Below are positions 10,042-23,390 of a stretch of DNA of 64,000 bases, in pieces. Every line of letters starts with the position of its first letter. Position 1 is the stretch's first letter. The DNA lies in the NCBI RefSeq assembly GCF_009389715.1, contig NC_052399.1, positions 28,157,146 through 28,221,145 of the forward strand. The letters are read 5' to 3'. The notes below the pieces were generated by a model that had not been told where the DNA came from, made no database searches, and saw only the letters and a program-made list of their open reading frames with translations. The stretch comes from Phoenix dactylifera (Eukaryota > Streptophyta > Magnoliopsida > Arecales > Arecaceae). Made by a program: the position numbers and the translations under genes.

Positions 10042-13000
10042 ATGGCTGATCAGGTCGGGGAGGGGAGCCAGCCGGTTGATCTCTCCAAGCACCCTTCTGG
10101 CATTGTTCCTACACTCCAGTAAGTTCTTCTCCCCCTTTTCTACAAAATATCGATCTTTTTTTTTTTTTCCTGTGTTCGGTAAAGAATCTAGAAAATTAAA
10201 GCTCAGAGAAGTTTATAAAACACAGAAAATAGCGACCTAGATCTTTCTTGGATTCCCCAGATGGTAGACATGTATTTTTCAGCCCTTCCTTCAGATCCTT
10301 GACTAATAATTAATAAAGATGAAACTTATTTCAGACTCTCCTGCCAGAATATTCAGGTGAGTTTGTTGCGAAAAATTGTTCTTAGCCTGTAACTCTGTAT
10401 CCATGCAAGTAAAAGGGGGACAATATTGGAATATTTTAATAAATTGGTCATTCATTCTATGGTTGTAGGCTTGTCTGGTTAAGAGGTTATGCAGACTTCT
10501 GTGTTGTATACAGGGGAACTATGTCCTTTCCATGAAATAAGCTATTACCCTGCTGATGTTGTGTATCTGTCGGAGTGTGTAAACACTGGGGATAGGATCA
10601 CTCCTTATCTGAGTCAGAGTTTTTGCGAGTTGCCTTTCTTTTTTCTGCAATCATTTAAATCAAAATTTTATGCAAGAAGATGAAGAAAAGAGATAAATCA
10701 TCCCATTTGCAGAGATATAGATGGATCTTTTTGTCCTAGCGAATGCTCATGTTTATTGATTTTCAATTTCTATTTTTCTCGCTTGGAGCTGAACATCTTC
10801 ATTTAATATATTCCTCCATAAAATCTATGACCAAGCTTTAGTTGCTTTTCTTTCTGTTATTACTCAAGTGCTTCATTCACCACAATTTCATTGAGAACAT
10901 TGTATTTGGAAAGTTGAAGTTGCTAGTAGTATCCATTTGCTTTGTCAAAATGCTTCTGCAGTAGCATGGTCTGTGTACCTGAATGCATGCCCACATACAT
11001 GGGAAATGGGGATAGCTGATGGGGGATGCTTTTATCTGAATCATGTATTGTATACCTCACTTTTGTTTTGGTAAAAATGGGTAAAAAATTTTTACTTTGT
11101 CATTGGAATCTTCACCATGTTATATTTGGTCAGTTTTAGTTCTGCTGTGGAACTAATTGAAAGGCATTTAGAAGTCTGAAAAAGTTGTCTGTGATCTCTC
11201 TTTTGTAAGTCAAATTGGCAAGTTAGCATCATTTTTCTATGTAGCCCATATTATATGAGTAGATATTGCTGGGAATGCATGTGTGGCTAATTACTTGTGC
11301 GTTTGATGTTAGTTGAAGCAGCCACTGGTGCGTCTTTATGTTTGCTGAATCTGTAAGAGTGCTGCTTTTCTTATTTTCCTTATATAAAATTTAGCCAAAA
11401 CTTTCATTTGGCTATTTGCTGAGTTAAGTTCATGACCTTAACAAAGCCGATATAATGCTACCTGTTAGTGCCATGTACATACTCATCTTTGTTTTAATAA
11501 CTGAATCTGAATCTATTTGGCTCCCGGTTGATTTCCACAGAAATATTGTTTCAACTGTTAATCTGGACTGCAAGTTGGACCTTAAAGCAATAGCTCTGCA
11601 GGCCCGTAATGCGGAATACAATCCCAAGGTATGAGACAGAATTAGGAGTTGTGTCTTTCCATGATTTAAGGGCTCAAACCTAATTGTCATGCACCTCTGT
11701 ATTTTGATGTGAAAAACTATATACCCTAATCACTTCTGTTCCTGGAGGCGTATGAATCTAAACTTTGGTTCATGGCTATAATTGAAGTTGGTATCTGGCT
11801 ATGCATATAAACTTTCTGTGGTAAGAATACATATTATGGGAACTTGAGAGGGTGGGTGGAGTTTAATGAATTGCATATATAAGAAGCATTAATTTGTAAT
11901 TGGATAAACTTAAAGTATCAACTGAAACTTTGAGAATTATAAAATATATCAGTTACCCAGGGCTTTTTCTTTTTAAGTACTTGGCCGACATGTCTTTAAA
12001 AATTATTGCAAAGGTTTTTTTCAGAGTTGCTACCTCTGTTTGTGATATTTTATAGAGCAAATTGCATTTTTCTTCGTATGCTCCATCATACTTACCATAA
12101 ATAGAGACTGATCTTTTTTTTCCTTTCTTTGACAGCGTTTTGCTGCAGTAATCATGAGAATAAGAGAACCCAAAACCACCGCATTGATATTTGCATCAGG
12201 AAAAATGGTGAGTAGATCCTAGATATGCATTGCTTGGTTTCTTATGTAAGTCCTAGAAATTTGTAGACAATTCACAATTCCTTTCAGCAGTCAAGAAATG
12301 TGTTGCTAGTTCTGTGAATGTTCCTAAACAAATCATTTTTTTTCCTTGTGTTTATTCCTGCAAAAGGCAAATACCATTAGGTTTCTTTATATTATCTTCT
12401 CTGGTAGTTTCATACTGTTAGCTGATTTGCTTCATCAGGATCCATTTAAACAGCCTATTCTTTTCTTCTTGTTTACTGGATGATCAGTATAAAACCAATA
12501 TATGTTTGAAGTTAAGAAATTAAATGAAAAATTGGAGAAAAATAAAGTGAGAAACATGTAATATAGAATGGAAACATAGAGAAGAAGTTTGGTCATTTTT
12601 CTATTAAATTTAAATACTCTTAGACATTTATTAAGTAGACTTAAACTTTGAATGCAGGTCTTTGGGAATATGAAGTTAATCATGGACAGTTCTCTGAGCA
12701 TGTCTTGAAAAGAAATGGTCATTGAATTAATTTTAAGAAGCTAAGGGTTTAAGGATGCCATGGCATTCTTGTTTGGGGCTTGTTTTTCATATTGAACTTT
12801 GCAGCTATGGAGTGGCATTGGGTATTTGATAGCAACTGTTGGTTAAGGCAAGCATTCCGAAATCTAAGATGGAAACATATTTCTTATTGTATAGCAAGCA
12901 AATTTTACGATTTCAGCAGTTTTGGGTGGAGTTTTGGAGTTTTAGACAAAATGATTATAGTATGTCACAAGAAATAGAAAAATAAAGAAAATAAAGCAAG

Positions 13001-16000
13001 TATCTACTTATCTTTTTTTTTGTGTTGTATTGTCTAATATTACATATAGCTTCAATGCAAGGTTTGTCATACTAGTTAGTATCGTTTTGTACCGATACGC
13101 AATCTCATACCATACCGACACTCAATATGCTTCACTGTCTCGTGTATTGTGTACTGACACTGTAATAGGATGGTACTGGCACAAGGTCCAGAATCGAGAC
13201 GACAAACTTTATTTGAATTAGTTGGTATCTTTTAATTTGTAATATTTATCAAAAACAAAAAGTACAAATATTTTAAAAATAAAAAATAGTACAAAGTTAG
13301 AAAAATAAATCAGATACCATTTTAAAGCTATAATATGTTACAATGAAATCTTGCTTGCAAAATGTGTATCAAATGATGAAAGTTTTGTTTTTTAAATCTT
13401 TTTATAAAACATATCCATATCTGCGAATTTTGGTTATTCTGTTATACTTGACAAGATGCACATATGGTTTACAATATTCTATCTGGTTTGAATCAAATTT
13501 AGATCAATAAAATATATGTTCTAGAGGGTGTGGACCTTCATACTAGAAAGGTTGCTTCATTATGACTTGGGTGGCCTGGGTTTGAAAGATGGAGTCTCCC
13601 CTTCTAGGGTAAGGCTGAGTACATGTGACCCTTCCCAGACTCCACAGTGACGGAAGCTTTGTGCACCAGAATGCCCTTTTTTTCTTAACATATATATTCT
13701 AGAAAAAAATATGTTTTTTTGAATATATTGCAACTAAGCATCTAATTGCTTATAAATATATCCCAAACTCACAAGGTTTGAGTTCAATCTCGCGAATAAT
13801 GTGTTCTAGGGGCTTATTTTTTCATCCAAAAATAACTTGTGGAAAAAGAGGAAAAAATCTAAATAATCTTGTGTTCAAAATTTGGTTCTAAAAGTTAGTT
13901 TCTGTTAAAACTTCAAAATTGACAGAGATTCAGACTGGTTTTTGTTGAAAGCATCAGTTTTATTATCAGACATTCTGATAAAACTTCAAATATTGTCTTC
14001 ATCAGTGCTGGATGATATAGATTCAGATTGGTTTTGGCTAAAAGTGTCGGTTTTAGGATCGTAGCAAAACTTTAAACCTTTCCTCCATCAGTGCTGGATG
14101 ATTAGCTGAATGCGGAGTTCCAATTCCACTGCCTTGCACAGCTTTGAAAAAAGTTTTCATTTTGAATTGTGTGATCATGTGTAGTTGTTCTTACCATTAT
14201 AATTAACATCAAGAATGCATGATTTACTAGTATGCGCACTTCCCTTAATTTCTCTGTCTTGTTAAATTTAAGTTGCTTGAGCTTTTTATCATCCACCTAC
14301 TTAGAAGCAGGGTATAACTTTTACTGGTGTGTTGTACACCCCTAAGTTTAGGCATGGCTCAGATATAAGGTGACTACAACTTATTGCTTGCTATTCCGTG
14401 ACTTCATTACATGTTGGTGCAGAAAGCAAAAAACAAAGCCTATTGCGTGATTTTAGGAGTCAAAGAATCTAACATTTTCTATTCTGTGGCCTGCAGCTAG
14501 CAGGTCCAATGGGAAAGAGAATTTAGGTCTTGATAAGTTTAGAATGAATGAATAAGCTTTAATGAGGGTCTAGAAGTCAACGATAGCATAGAATAAGTTT
14601 AGGTAGCATTATAGAATGAATGAATATTTTGATGCTGTTTTTTTCTTTTTGAGGACATAATTTCAACTCAGTTTTACTTGCGGATCGGTCCGGGCAAAAA
14701 TCTGATAGAGCTGAAACTTTGTAGCAGAAATTAAGGAAAAATTTGTGAGGATATATTGGTATAGATGCTGTCTTTTCTTTTTCTAAAATTTTCTAAAATT
14801 TTCGTCTGTAAGAATTAAGGTGTAGAGGCAGTCTTTATATTGGCTTTTTGGCTTTAAATAGAACAGTTTTTGGCTCCTTAAAATTGTTCAGTGAGGTCCT
14901 GGACAGATTTGTAATTAATCTAGGTTCAGATCTATGACAGGTCGGTGCAGGCTGCTTACCTTCCTAATTTATGTAAATTAGCTAAGTGATCTACTAAAAT
15001 CCTTTCTACGGTGGAAATGAAGGGAAAAAATTAGCATTGCCGGTGAGTGATTTTGGTCAACCAATATTCTATGAGTTAACTAATTGGTTTTCTACTATAT
15101 ACACAAATAGCAGGCCTTGAATCTAGGGCTTATTTTGGTTCCAAGACTTTGGTCAACCAATATTCTATGAGTTAACTAATTGGTTTTCTGCTATATACAC
15201 AAATAGCAAGCCTTGAATCTCGGGATTATTTTGATTCCAAGGTGTCCTTTACTTTGGAAAGCAGGTGGCTGCATTGTGATATCTGGGAGGCTGCAATGCT
15301 GAATGCTAATGATCTATCAGTGCCCTGCAAATTTGAATGCTGATGATCTATCGATGCCCAGCCGTTTTTCTTTTGTTTTGTGTGTGTGTGTCACACCGAC
15401 ACCCAACAGGGACCCAAGTCTAACATAACTCATATCTTGCCTTTCTCATTCTTTTAGAAATTTATCATCGTTCTCTTCTATTTACGAGCTGAAAGTACCC
15501 TGTCCTGCCATTTAAACAAGGTTATGCGTCAGTTTCTACCAGAGGATCTTGTGAGAAAAAATTGAGGGTGGAGGGTGGGGGATAGATTGGACTAACACAG
15601 CCACCCATCGCTCATACCCAAGTCCAACATTTTTTATGTTGCCTCGTTTTGTTCATTCTTTTTGAAACCCAGCCTGCAATTTTGCCTCACAGCATAGAGT
15701 GATTCTGCAGTTTTCTAGTGAGCAAAGGGACTTAAAAATTTGAAGGATTTTCATGTGTTACTTAGGAACATTAAGCAATTCCACTTGCTGTAAATTTTTC
15801 CTTCAAATTTTGTTTTAAATAGAAAGTAGGGTTGTGCCACCTGCAGGTTATTGCAAAACTGCAAGTAGTACAAGTGACCTGCTGATAATGCAGCAGTGCC
15901 ATGACAAAAAATACATGGTTTTAAGGAGTTCCCAATTTTGCAACCTCACATGGTCATTAGTCCATCAATCCTAACTAAGATTGGTCTTCATGACGTTACA

Positions 16001-18626
16001 ATACCACGGCCACACCAAACCAATGTAAGGGCAAGTGTCTATTATTTCTCTTGAAAAATATTCATCAACAACTAGTGTGATTGTATTTTTGATCTCCTCC
16101 TTTTTTGACTTGCTGTTTCACAGGATATAGGAATATCAATCACAAATAACCTATCTGTGATCCCTCAAACTACTGTGGGAAAAACACATTCTGTAGTTTA
16201 CTGATTAATCAACTTGTCTTCGTCAGGTATTAGACATCTTACTAGCTCTATCCTTAAGGGGTTTGCTAGATTTTCTTCCATGCAATAAGATCTTTGTAGA
16301 AGGTTGGATCTTACGCAGGTCACAGTTGCTGCATCCTATGCGTAACATGTCTGCTACCTCCATCAAACAGCAAAATTAGAGATGTGCTTAACAGAGAAGG
16401 GAGATTTGTAGAAACAATGTCCTTTAATTCTGCCTTTGCAGATTCAGGCTACTTTTATTTTATTAATCTGTTACATTTTTCAGGAAATTTGGGTTTGAAA
16501 TTCTCGGATGCTCTTGCTCCTACCAACTACATAGACAGGGCGAGATGAAATTCCCCCTCCTTAGCCTCTTATGAACAAGAAAGAAACAAAATTAGTTCCT
16601 GTGATCAGGATAGAGATCTTGGTGAAGAACAAGCACCAGTTGATTAACCCATTTTAGTTTAGGAAGCTAAGGAGCCATTGAACTTGAAGAAGAAAGCTCA
16701 GTTACATTCTTGTTTTCCCTTAGTTGAGTTTTGCAGATCTCAGAAATATCAAGTAGAGGTGTCAATATTTTGGGTTGCTTTGATTGACCTGAAGACCTAG
16801 CTTGAGAAATCAGAGGTCAGATTGGAAATTAGCTTTATATGCGAGGCGTTGGTATAAAGTTAAAGGGTTTAATTTATTTGAGGCTTTTTTGGATCTTGTT
16901 CATGGGAAGGTTACTTCCTTAATTGCTTTTCTCCATCTACAACATTTGCGCGCTTAAAGGCTGCCAAACAGCTGACAGATTCCCTTGGGTTCAGGGTTGT
17001 GGCTGGGAGGCTTGAGAATGCTTTTCATATGGTTCTTGTTACATTTTGGCATGGATGGGTGCTGGTTGGCATGCCACATGTTACACTAGGATATCACCCG
17101 TGCCAGTGCCTTGGTGACGTGATGCTGGGAAGGTGCTGGCTTCTTGCAGGGCAGCTTTTGAAGCTGGGTCAAAGATTTCGGCCATTTAGTATCCTCCTAC
17201 CTGTACATCTTATATGATTTTCCTTTAAACGTTGTTTAAAGAGATTAGAAACTTATTCTTTACATTTTGTCGCACAAATGAATTGTTAATTACTTGCTCT
17301 TCATCCATTCCAAAGCTTAGTAACTATTAAGTAGTTCTAGAATATCTGGAAGGTCGCATGATAATATGCTGCATCTTGTTACTTTGGCCAAAATTAATAA
17401 TAAAACAGGTAATCTTTGTTAGTGGCTTGTTATGTCGGTTAAAATTATTATGGGACTGGCGTTGTATAAAATTATGTTCTGACAAATAAGAGTAAATAGT
17501 TGCCTGTATTATTATTGCTGATTCAAGAATTCAATCTTTTTTTCTTTTTTGATGATGGTGATATGCTGACTTGCTTTCTTTATGGCCAGGTTTGTACAGG
17601 AGCAAAGAGTGAACAACAATCCAAACTTGCAGCAAGGAAGGTACTGAAGACTGTTTATGACAAATCTTAGATGCTTATAGCTCAAGCCTTCTGTATTTGC
17701 GTAGTTTTCCTTTAATGATGATAGTTTTAAACTACAGTACTGCTTTATGTTTAGTTGTATAACTTGTATTCTATTCTGATTTTTCTTGCCTCTGGTTTTC
17801 AGTACGCTCGGATCATTCAGAAGCTCGGGTTTCCTGCTAAATTCAAGGTATTCACCAAAGTTTATATGTTGCTTTATTCCTTGCTACTACTTTCTGTCCT
17901 TTTTCTTTTTGCCCCCGAACTTGCGATCGTCTAGCATTCACAATCCAACCTTGTGATAACTAGGACTTCAAGATTCAAAACATTGTTGGTTCATGTGATG
18001 TCAAATTTCCAATAAGACTGGAGGGCCTTGCGTATGCCCATGGTGCTTTCTCCAGTGTAAGTAAATATTTTTTACAAGCTTATTCTTTATCTTTTGCAAA
18101 TATCTATAGCTTCAGCAATCCTTTGTTGGAATTACTGCCGTTTCTCTGTTACAAGGCTGGTTCATGTGCCCATAAACTGTACTAGTAATAACAAGCTCAA
18201 TAGACAAAGTTTATCAGCTTTTCTTCATTGAGAAAACACATCTGCAGAGTCGAGCTCTCCTTCAGAATAGTTCCATTCCCTGATGTTAAATCTTATTTTT
18301 TGTCTTGTTTGGGCGTTTGAAATTGGCTTTCTCTGAACCCTGTTGCTTGTTGGTTTCTTCTAATAGTATGAACCAGAGCTCTTTCCTGGTCTGATCTATC
18401 GGATGAAACAGCCAAAAATTGTGCTACTTATCTTTGTTTCGGGCAAAATAGTTCTTACAGGAGCCAAGGTGAAAGTTATTTCTGACATTCTTTCAGGTTC
18501 ATTTAAACTATTTGCATAATAGCTAATAGTTTTTTAATTTTGCCTTAGGTGAGAGATGAGACATATACTGCCTTTGAGAACATCTATCCAGTCCTCACGG
18601 AATTCAGGAAAATCCAGCAATGGTAA
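10042..18626 (+). CDS. TBP: TATA-box-binding protein (TBP), eight coding exons
   Basis: TBP binds the TATA element as part of TFIID and is also used by RNA polymerases I and III. The exons are 10042-10118, 11541-11628, 12136-12207, 17590-17640, 17803-17847, 17964-18056, 18367-18468 and 18549-18626. All introns are GT-AG; the first is phase 2 and the rest are phase 0. The product is 201 residues: a short plant-type N-terminus ([20 protein letters not shown]), then the two direct repeats of the saddle core. Recognisable core segments are [100 protein letters not shown] and [15 protein letters not shown]. Length and sequence fit plant TBP (about 200 residues) with no missing part. The ATG at 10042 is the family start. 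The terminal QQW-TAA overlaps a possible splice donor. Confidence 0.97.
13040..13225. repeat. decayed dispersed repeat rich in TACCGATAC-like words
   Basis: Repeated words such as GTACCGATACG, CATACCGACACTC, GTACTGACACTGTA and GGTACTGGCAC follow each other. They look like a once CpG-rich repeat worn by C-to-T changes. It lies in TBP intron 3. The family name is unknown to me. Confidence 0.4.
13530..13690 (+). mobile_element. tRNA-derived SINE, Au-like
   Basis: The 3' half carries the order of words known from plant Au-type SINEs: CTAGGGTAAGGCTG, GTACATGTGACCCTTCCCAG, then GAAGCTTTGTGCACCAG, GCCC and a T-run. A worn B-box (GGGTTTGAAA) lies near 13590. The 5' limit is approximate. It sits in sense orientation inside TBP intron 3. 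Confidence 0.6.
13927..14104. repeat. degenerate tandem duplication, unit about 90 bp
   Basis: Both units run from GATTCAGA(C/T)TGGTTTT to CATCAGTGCTGGATGAT (13927-14019 and 14020-14104), with clear divergence in between. Confidence 0.75.
15053..15243. repeat. tandem duplication, unit 96 bp
   Basis: TTGGTCAACCAATATTCTAT starts both units. They then share GAGTTAACTAATTGGTTTTC, ATATACACAAATAGCA and CCTTGAATCT. Only a few mismatches are seen, so it is younger than the other tandem duplications in this intron. Confidence 0.9.
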
Positions 18627-19060
18627 GGCTATACATCACTTGGCATCCTTTCATCTCTTAATTCGAGATTGCAACTATTTGTCACAGATCTACATTGATG
18701 TCTAATGGTCTTATGTTTGTATGATCTTTCCTGTGAGCAGATTCTCTCAAGAGACACTGATGCTAATATTTGGTGCTCCCAACTGTATATATCTTGAAAC
18801 TGTCCAGACAAGTTTGGTTGTGAGATTTGACAGTCTAAGCTATACATATGTATGCGATACGGATTTTGCGCCGTTGTATGAGTATCTTGAGTCATGTTTA
18901 ATGGTCTAGAGACTAGAGAGCAAAAGAGCCAACAGCTCATTACTTCAATGTTCCAAAGGAATCGCAAGGGCAGCAGTCAACTTGTTATTTTGCCTCTCTT
19001 TTTTTTTTTCTTTTTTCTTTTGGTTGAACCGGATCTTTATTATATCATCCTTGAATAAAT
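18627..19060 (+). other. TBP 3' UTR region
   Basis: A possible 118-nt terminal intron spans 18623-18740 (donor GGTAAGG, acceptor GTGAGCAG). An AATAAA poly(A) signal occurs in TTGAATAAATACAG near 19052. A T-rich tract lies at 18995-19020. Which 3' end is used cannot be decided from sequence. Confidence 0.4.
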
Positions 19061-19984
19061 ACAGCCAAGAGAATCAGCCTGTAAAATATTCAAAATCTAA
19101 TTAGAGGCCACGGAGGTCCATGAAGTGGTTCCATATGCTGTAATCAATCTGTTGTGGTGTTCATCTTCCTATAAACAAGTGTCGCCTCAAAAGATGGAAG
19201 AGTAGCAATCAAATGAACTTGTTTTTGCCTCTTTTGCGTACGTATATTTTGGTCTTGGCAGAAAGAGATCCCCTTGTGATGCTTTGTTGTTTAGTGCTTA
19301 AAAAAGCCGCAAAGACCTGGGAAAGGGAATCAAGGGATTAGGAAACCCAAGAATAGATAAGCTTCTTTCTCTGCAAATTATTAGAGAGTAAAAACAGGTG
19401 TCCTGTGACCAAACTTGAGAATGTAGCTTAAGCTCGCTGCTGTCCATTTTTTTTCTTGCATTCGTACATTGCCAGTATCCTGTAACTAAAACTAGCCCGT
19501 GAAGTAACCAATTGGTTGGTACCTTTCTTTGGTGATGAACCAACTAGCCTTGTTGATACGAGACAATATTGCCTATCCCTTGAATTAAAATTCTCTCTCA
19601 AGTTAACAGCTAGCTTTTCTTATTCCCCTTTTTTTTGGGTGCAATCTGGCCATTGGGTCAGATTTTTGGGTCATTTCTGTCTGTATACATGCGTATGTAG
19701 ATGTGGTGGTATCCATTATACCCTGGAGGTGTGAGGGGTGAGCTATGGTTGTTGGTTGGCGGTCGACAAGGGGCAATGAAGAAGCTGTGCATGCCCATCG
19801 ATGCGAAGGTTTTATATCCTGCACTTGAATGTTTCTCACTGCTATCCACTCTTGATGGAGGATTGTCCTTTATGTGATACTGGATTGAAAGATGCTTAGC
19901 CAAGGAGTTTTTTGCTGGATGCTTAGCGCAGGAATTTTCGTAGGATGGTGGTTCTCTCTCTTTTTTCTTTTCCTTTTGTTTTTG

Positions 19985-20030
<46 letters not shown>

Positions 20031-21124
20031 AATTTTTCTCCTATTTCTCCTTCAGGATTAGGAGAATAGTCTATTGTGAGGGAGGGGTAGAAACGGCTTA
20101 TTATGGAGGAGTTGATTCAAGGTGAGCCATCTACTGCTCCGTTGTCCTCCTCTGCTTCTCTTAATCTTTTGCTTCCTATAACTTTTGCTCCATCTTGGCC
20201 AGGATGGCCCTTAGTGTCCAAAGGTAAACCAATAATTAAGGTTCCATGCTTTTGTTTCCTACCTAGAGATGATTACGGGTCAGGGGACATGGGAAATTTA
20301 AAAAATGTCTGGCCTGAGATTATATTAACTAATTATATATTACAATAGAATAATAACATGTTATATTGCACTCAGTCTATAATAATGGAGGAAAAAGAGG
20401 AAATCAGGCGGGACGGGCAGGCCCTAGATTTGCACTTCAAGATTGGGCCGGGCCTGGGCAAAGGCATCAGGCCTAACTTTTATTGTAGAGCCGGCCTGGC
20501 CTGATATATGACTAGCCCTATTCCTGCACAAACTCATTAATTGTATCTGTAGTACAATAATAGCCTTTCTAGAATTAAGACAATAATTAGGAAGTTGGCA
20601 ATGACTAACCAATCATTGGATACGCATAGATTGTCCCTTGCTTGAGTTTATGTTCCGTTATCAACAATTCATTTCTTTCCCCAATGATAGGGTTGTCATG
20701 GATGCTTTTTGAGTGGGTGGAGGAGGCATCATGATGAGTACCCTAAGTGGGTGCATATTGCAAGCTTCCCTGGAGTAAGGCTCCCATCCATGATTGGGAG
20801 CCTGTAGGCCTACTTTAGTCAAAAGGGGGCCCATCACTTTGGCCTAAGGGTTCGCTTTGCCTTGAGAAACATAAGACATCACACTCGAAAAATTTTCACA
20901 CTTAGGTTGCCCTTGTGTGACATGACCATTCCATCCAGGCAAAAAGCATCCTCTGGGGCTACATGATACGATTTTTTTTTTCTTTTTCTTTTTTAGATTT
21001 AAAATTTTTATTTTTTAAATAATAAAAAATGAAAAAGGAAAAATATTCAGTATGTCACCGATTGCTAAGGAGAGAGAGACCTTAGAAAATGGCTGCACCT
21101 TTACCAAGTCGGTTTGGATTGTAC
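19061..21124. other. intergenic, no supported gene
   Basis: It contains a CT microsatellite (19987-20028) and a worn repeat of GGGCCGGGCC/GGCCTGGCC type at about 20405-20510. The short open frames lack domains or splice context. Confidence 0.5.
19987..20028. repeat. CT microsatellite
   Basis: About twenty uninterrupted CT units follow TTTTTGATT. Confidence 0.95.
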
Positions 21125-21250
21125 CTTTCGTGCTCTTTCATGACATCAACTATTAGATCATACCTCATACAGATCTCAAAGCACTCCAAACTCTTACTTT
21201 CATTTGTCTCCCTGGACAGCTATTGCGTAATCTAACTGTGCACATTGCCA

Positions 21251-21281
<31 letters not shown>

Positions 21282-21305
21282 TTAATCATTCTTTCATGCC
21301 AAAGT
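21125..21305. repeat. dispersed repeat, copy 2
   Basis: It is related to 7640-7800 in the same orientation, with shared GCTCTTTCA, TTAGATCATACCT, AGATCTCAAAGCACTCCAAA and TTTCATGCC-type words. An internal A-rich run at about 21252-21281 interrupts it. Confidence 0.5.
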
Positions 21306-21657
21306 CAGCTTTCTTTCATAGAGCTTCCTTGTAGGTTGCATCCATTGGCTTTTGCAATGAAGTATGGATCGTGGGGCTTTCAAGGAGTCACGTCGACTCT
21401 TTACTATGCGTGTGTGAAAAGTTTGACCTAACTTATGCAGATTCGGGCTAGGTTTTCTTTGGTTACTTCCAACAGATGCTAATCTACCCTATACCCTCTT
21501 ATTAGGCTGCTTAAATCCATCACCTTATTTTGAGCAACCAAGGTATTCCACTTGTCAATGCCTCGGCCAAGCATGGACAGAATGAGACCCCAACTTGTAC
21601 TAGCTGATCGAAAGTGCATGTAAAAGCCTTTAATATTTTACCAAGTTTGCCTTCGTC

Positions 21658-22253
21658 TGTAGCTCAAAAATGTCAAGAAATGAAGGGGCTTCAAGACAAG
21701 CCTCGAGGCTCCCGAAAATGGATGGATCTTGATTCTTGATGAACTTCTAAAGCAGGTGGTTCCCTCTTCATGGCACGCTATGAGTTCAAAATTGGAAGGA
21801 AGAAAATAGCGTTCTAAATAAGAACTAGTATCCAATATTTTTAGGATTTCTGATTTTTCTTTCTTTATTTTTTTTTCTGAGTTTAGGGATAGTCTTCTAT
21901 CATGCTAGAAATGAGGAAAGAGTCGGAGAAATTATTCCTCAAAGATTGCCCCTTCCTTGGAGCCGGTTATTGGTTTATTAAGCAGATATAGGAGAAGGGG
22001 GCCTCATCAAAACCGAATTCTGAGTGTGACCTCTCGTAAGATCTGAGTTGTTCATGCCTTGCATCTGAATGATGATGAGGAGAATTATAAAACACGTGAC
22101 ATGAAGCTGAATGATCTTGGGGTTGAATGATTCTAGTGAATGATGTGCAATCTGCTCTACTAGAGAAGGTTTGATAGGCATGGTGCATGGGTTCAAAGAT
22201 TATGTCCTCTTTAGTGGTTAATTTGATGTGCCAGCTCAATGATCATCATAGGT
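21658..22253. repeat. SDR1-side block, duplicated at 25240-25857
   Basis: The two blocks share long near-identical stretches, including TAGCTCAAAA, TCAAGACAAGCCTCGAGGC, GGCACGCTATGAGTTCAAAA, TCTTCTATCATGCTAGAAAT and CAGCTCAATGATCATCATAG, with small indels. Short open frames on the minus strand are present in both but are not recognised. The pair marks a tandem duplication that also carried SDR1 and SDR2. Confidence 0.85.
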
Positions 22254-22974
22254 GATGGGAGGCAAAATGGATGGTCCTGCTCTAGTGTGGAACTACCCAA
22301 TTCCCGCTGAGAAGACCTCAGAGCCGAGCAGGCCAGGCCTCAGTCCCGCTGAGAGCCAGGCTGACCTTGAACCCCGCCAAAGGCCAAGCCAACCTCGACC
22401 AGAAGCCAGGCCGACCTCCGCCCCCGCCGAAGACCGAACTGACTTTGACCAGAGGCTAGGCCGACCTCAGCCCTCGCCGAAGGCCGAGCCGACCTTGTCA
22501 AGAACATGCCGCGGTGCTGGCCACGCCATAACATGCCAACCAAGGACCATACCTTGCTGCCTAGCCATGCTTGCTAAGAGCCATATCTTGCCACACCTGC
22601 CAAGAGCCATACCCTGCCACACCAGTCAATACCATGCCGTGCACAAGGACTATCCAAATCGTGTGCCTCAAGCGAGCTCTGGCCTTAGCCACACGCCCTT
22701 TGGCTAGGACCATTCCCTTCTATGATGAGGATGGACCATATCTCAGCCACCTGGGTACCTTTGTGAGGACTATAAATAAGCTATATCAAAAACACTCAGA
22801 GACTTTTTTCCAAAAAAAAGCTGGATCAACTCTAACTTAGCCATCGGAGGGCCTTCGCCGGCATCTCCACCAAGACTTTGTGCAGGTACCCCGGAGCGCA
22901 GGAGGTGGCTCTCTTTCTCCGTCCTGGTCGGCGTCTTCTCGGCTTCCTTCGGCGTGGTCACCCTCACCCTCAAG
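22254..22974 (+). mobile_element. LTR fragment or solo LTR of a plant LTR retrotransposon (fossil)
   Basis: It begins TGATGGGAGG and ends CCCTCACCCTCA at points where the SDR1 module loses similarity to the SDR2 module. Inside are worn short tandem units of AGGCCGACCTC/GCCGAAGGCCGAGC type (about 22330-22500) and CCATACCCTGCCACACC type (about 22550-22630). A TATA-like GACTATAAATAAGC lies at about 22769. Downstream of it comes a leader with CATCGGAGGGCCTTCGCCGG, a layout familiar from plant LTRs. No target duplication could be confirmed, because the other module carries a different sequence here. Family unassigned; boundaries approximate. Confidence 0.55.
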
Positions 22975-23390
22975 CACAATGTATCATTCATTCACCACGC
23001 CGCAAAGGGGGAGGTAAAAGTGAAAATTTGACTTTAACAATGTTGAAAAAATATTCTTAACATTGATGACAATACCAAAGTCAAATTTGGCAAGGAGATC
23101 TTGTCCCCTTCAAAGACACGTCCATTACAATCACCAAACCGAATCCAAGTTCTACGTCTGAGTCATCTGATCTTATCAAGAGGCCAAGGTAAACGTGAAC
23201 CAGCACTCCCGGTCCGATTCATTACAAGAGAAAGAAGGAAAAAACTACAGAAGGTTTCAGCAAATTAAGGAGAAAATAACAGCCAAGCCATCAAACTCCC
23301 AACTCGCCAAAACTGTATTATTATTTACCACATCATCGCACCATAACAACTTTCTAACCTGCTGCAACTCATGATCAGCGGCTATCAGAC

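Larger units (their letters stand above)
12208..17589 (+). other. TBP intron 3, 5.4 kb, repeat-laden
   Basis: This intron separates the exon ending ASGKM from the one starting VCTGAKS, both at codon boundaries. It is several times longer than the other TBP introns. It contains a TACCG-type dispersed repeat, a SINE and two old tandem duplications (listed separately), which explain part of its length. Short open frames inside it, for example at 16999-17217, show no domain. Confidence 0.9.

Noticed and set aside
16999-17217. 72-codon frame in TBP intron 3
   Set aside because: No similarity to TBP or other proteins is recognised, and the exon order of TBP is complete without it.
22252-22707. 151-codon frame rich in Pro, Arg and Ala
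   Set aside because: It is a translation of short tandem units inside an LTR segment; no protein family.
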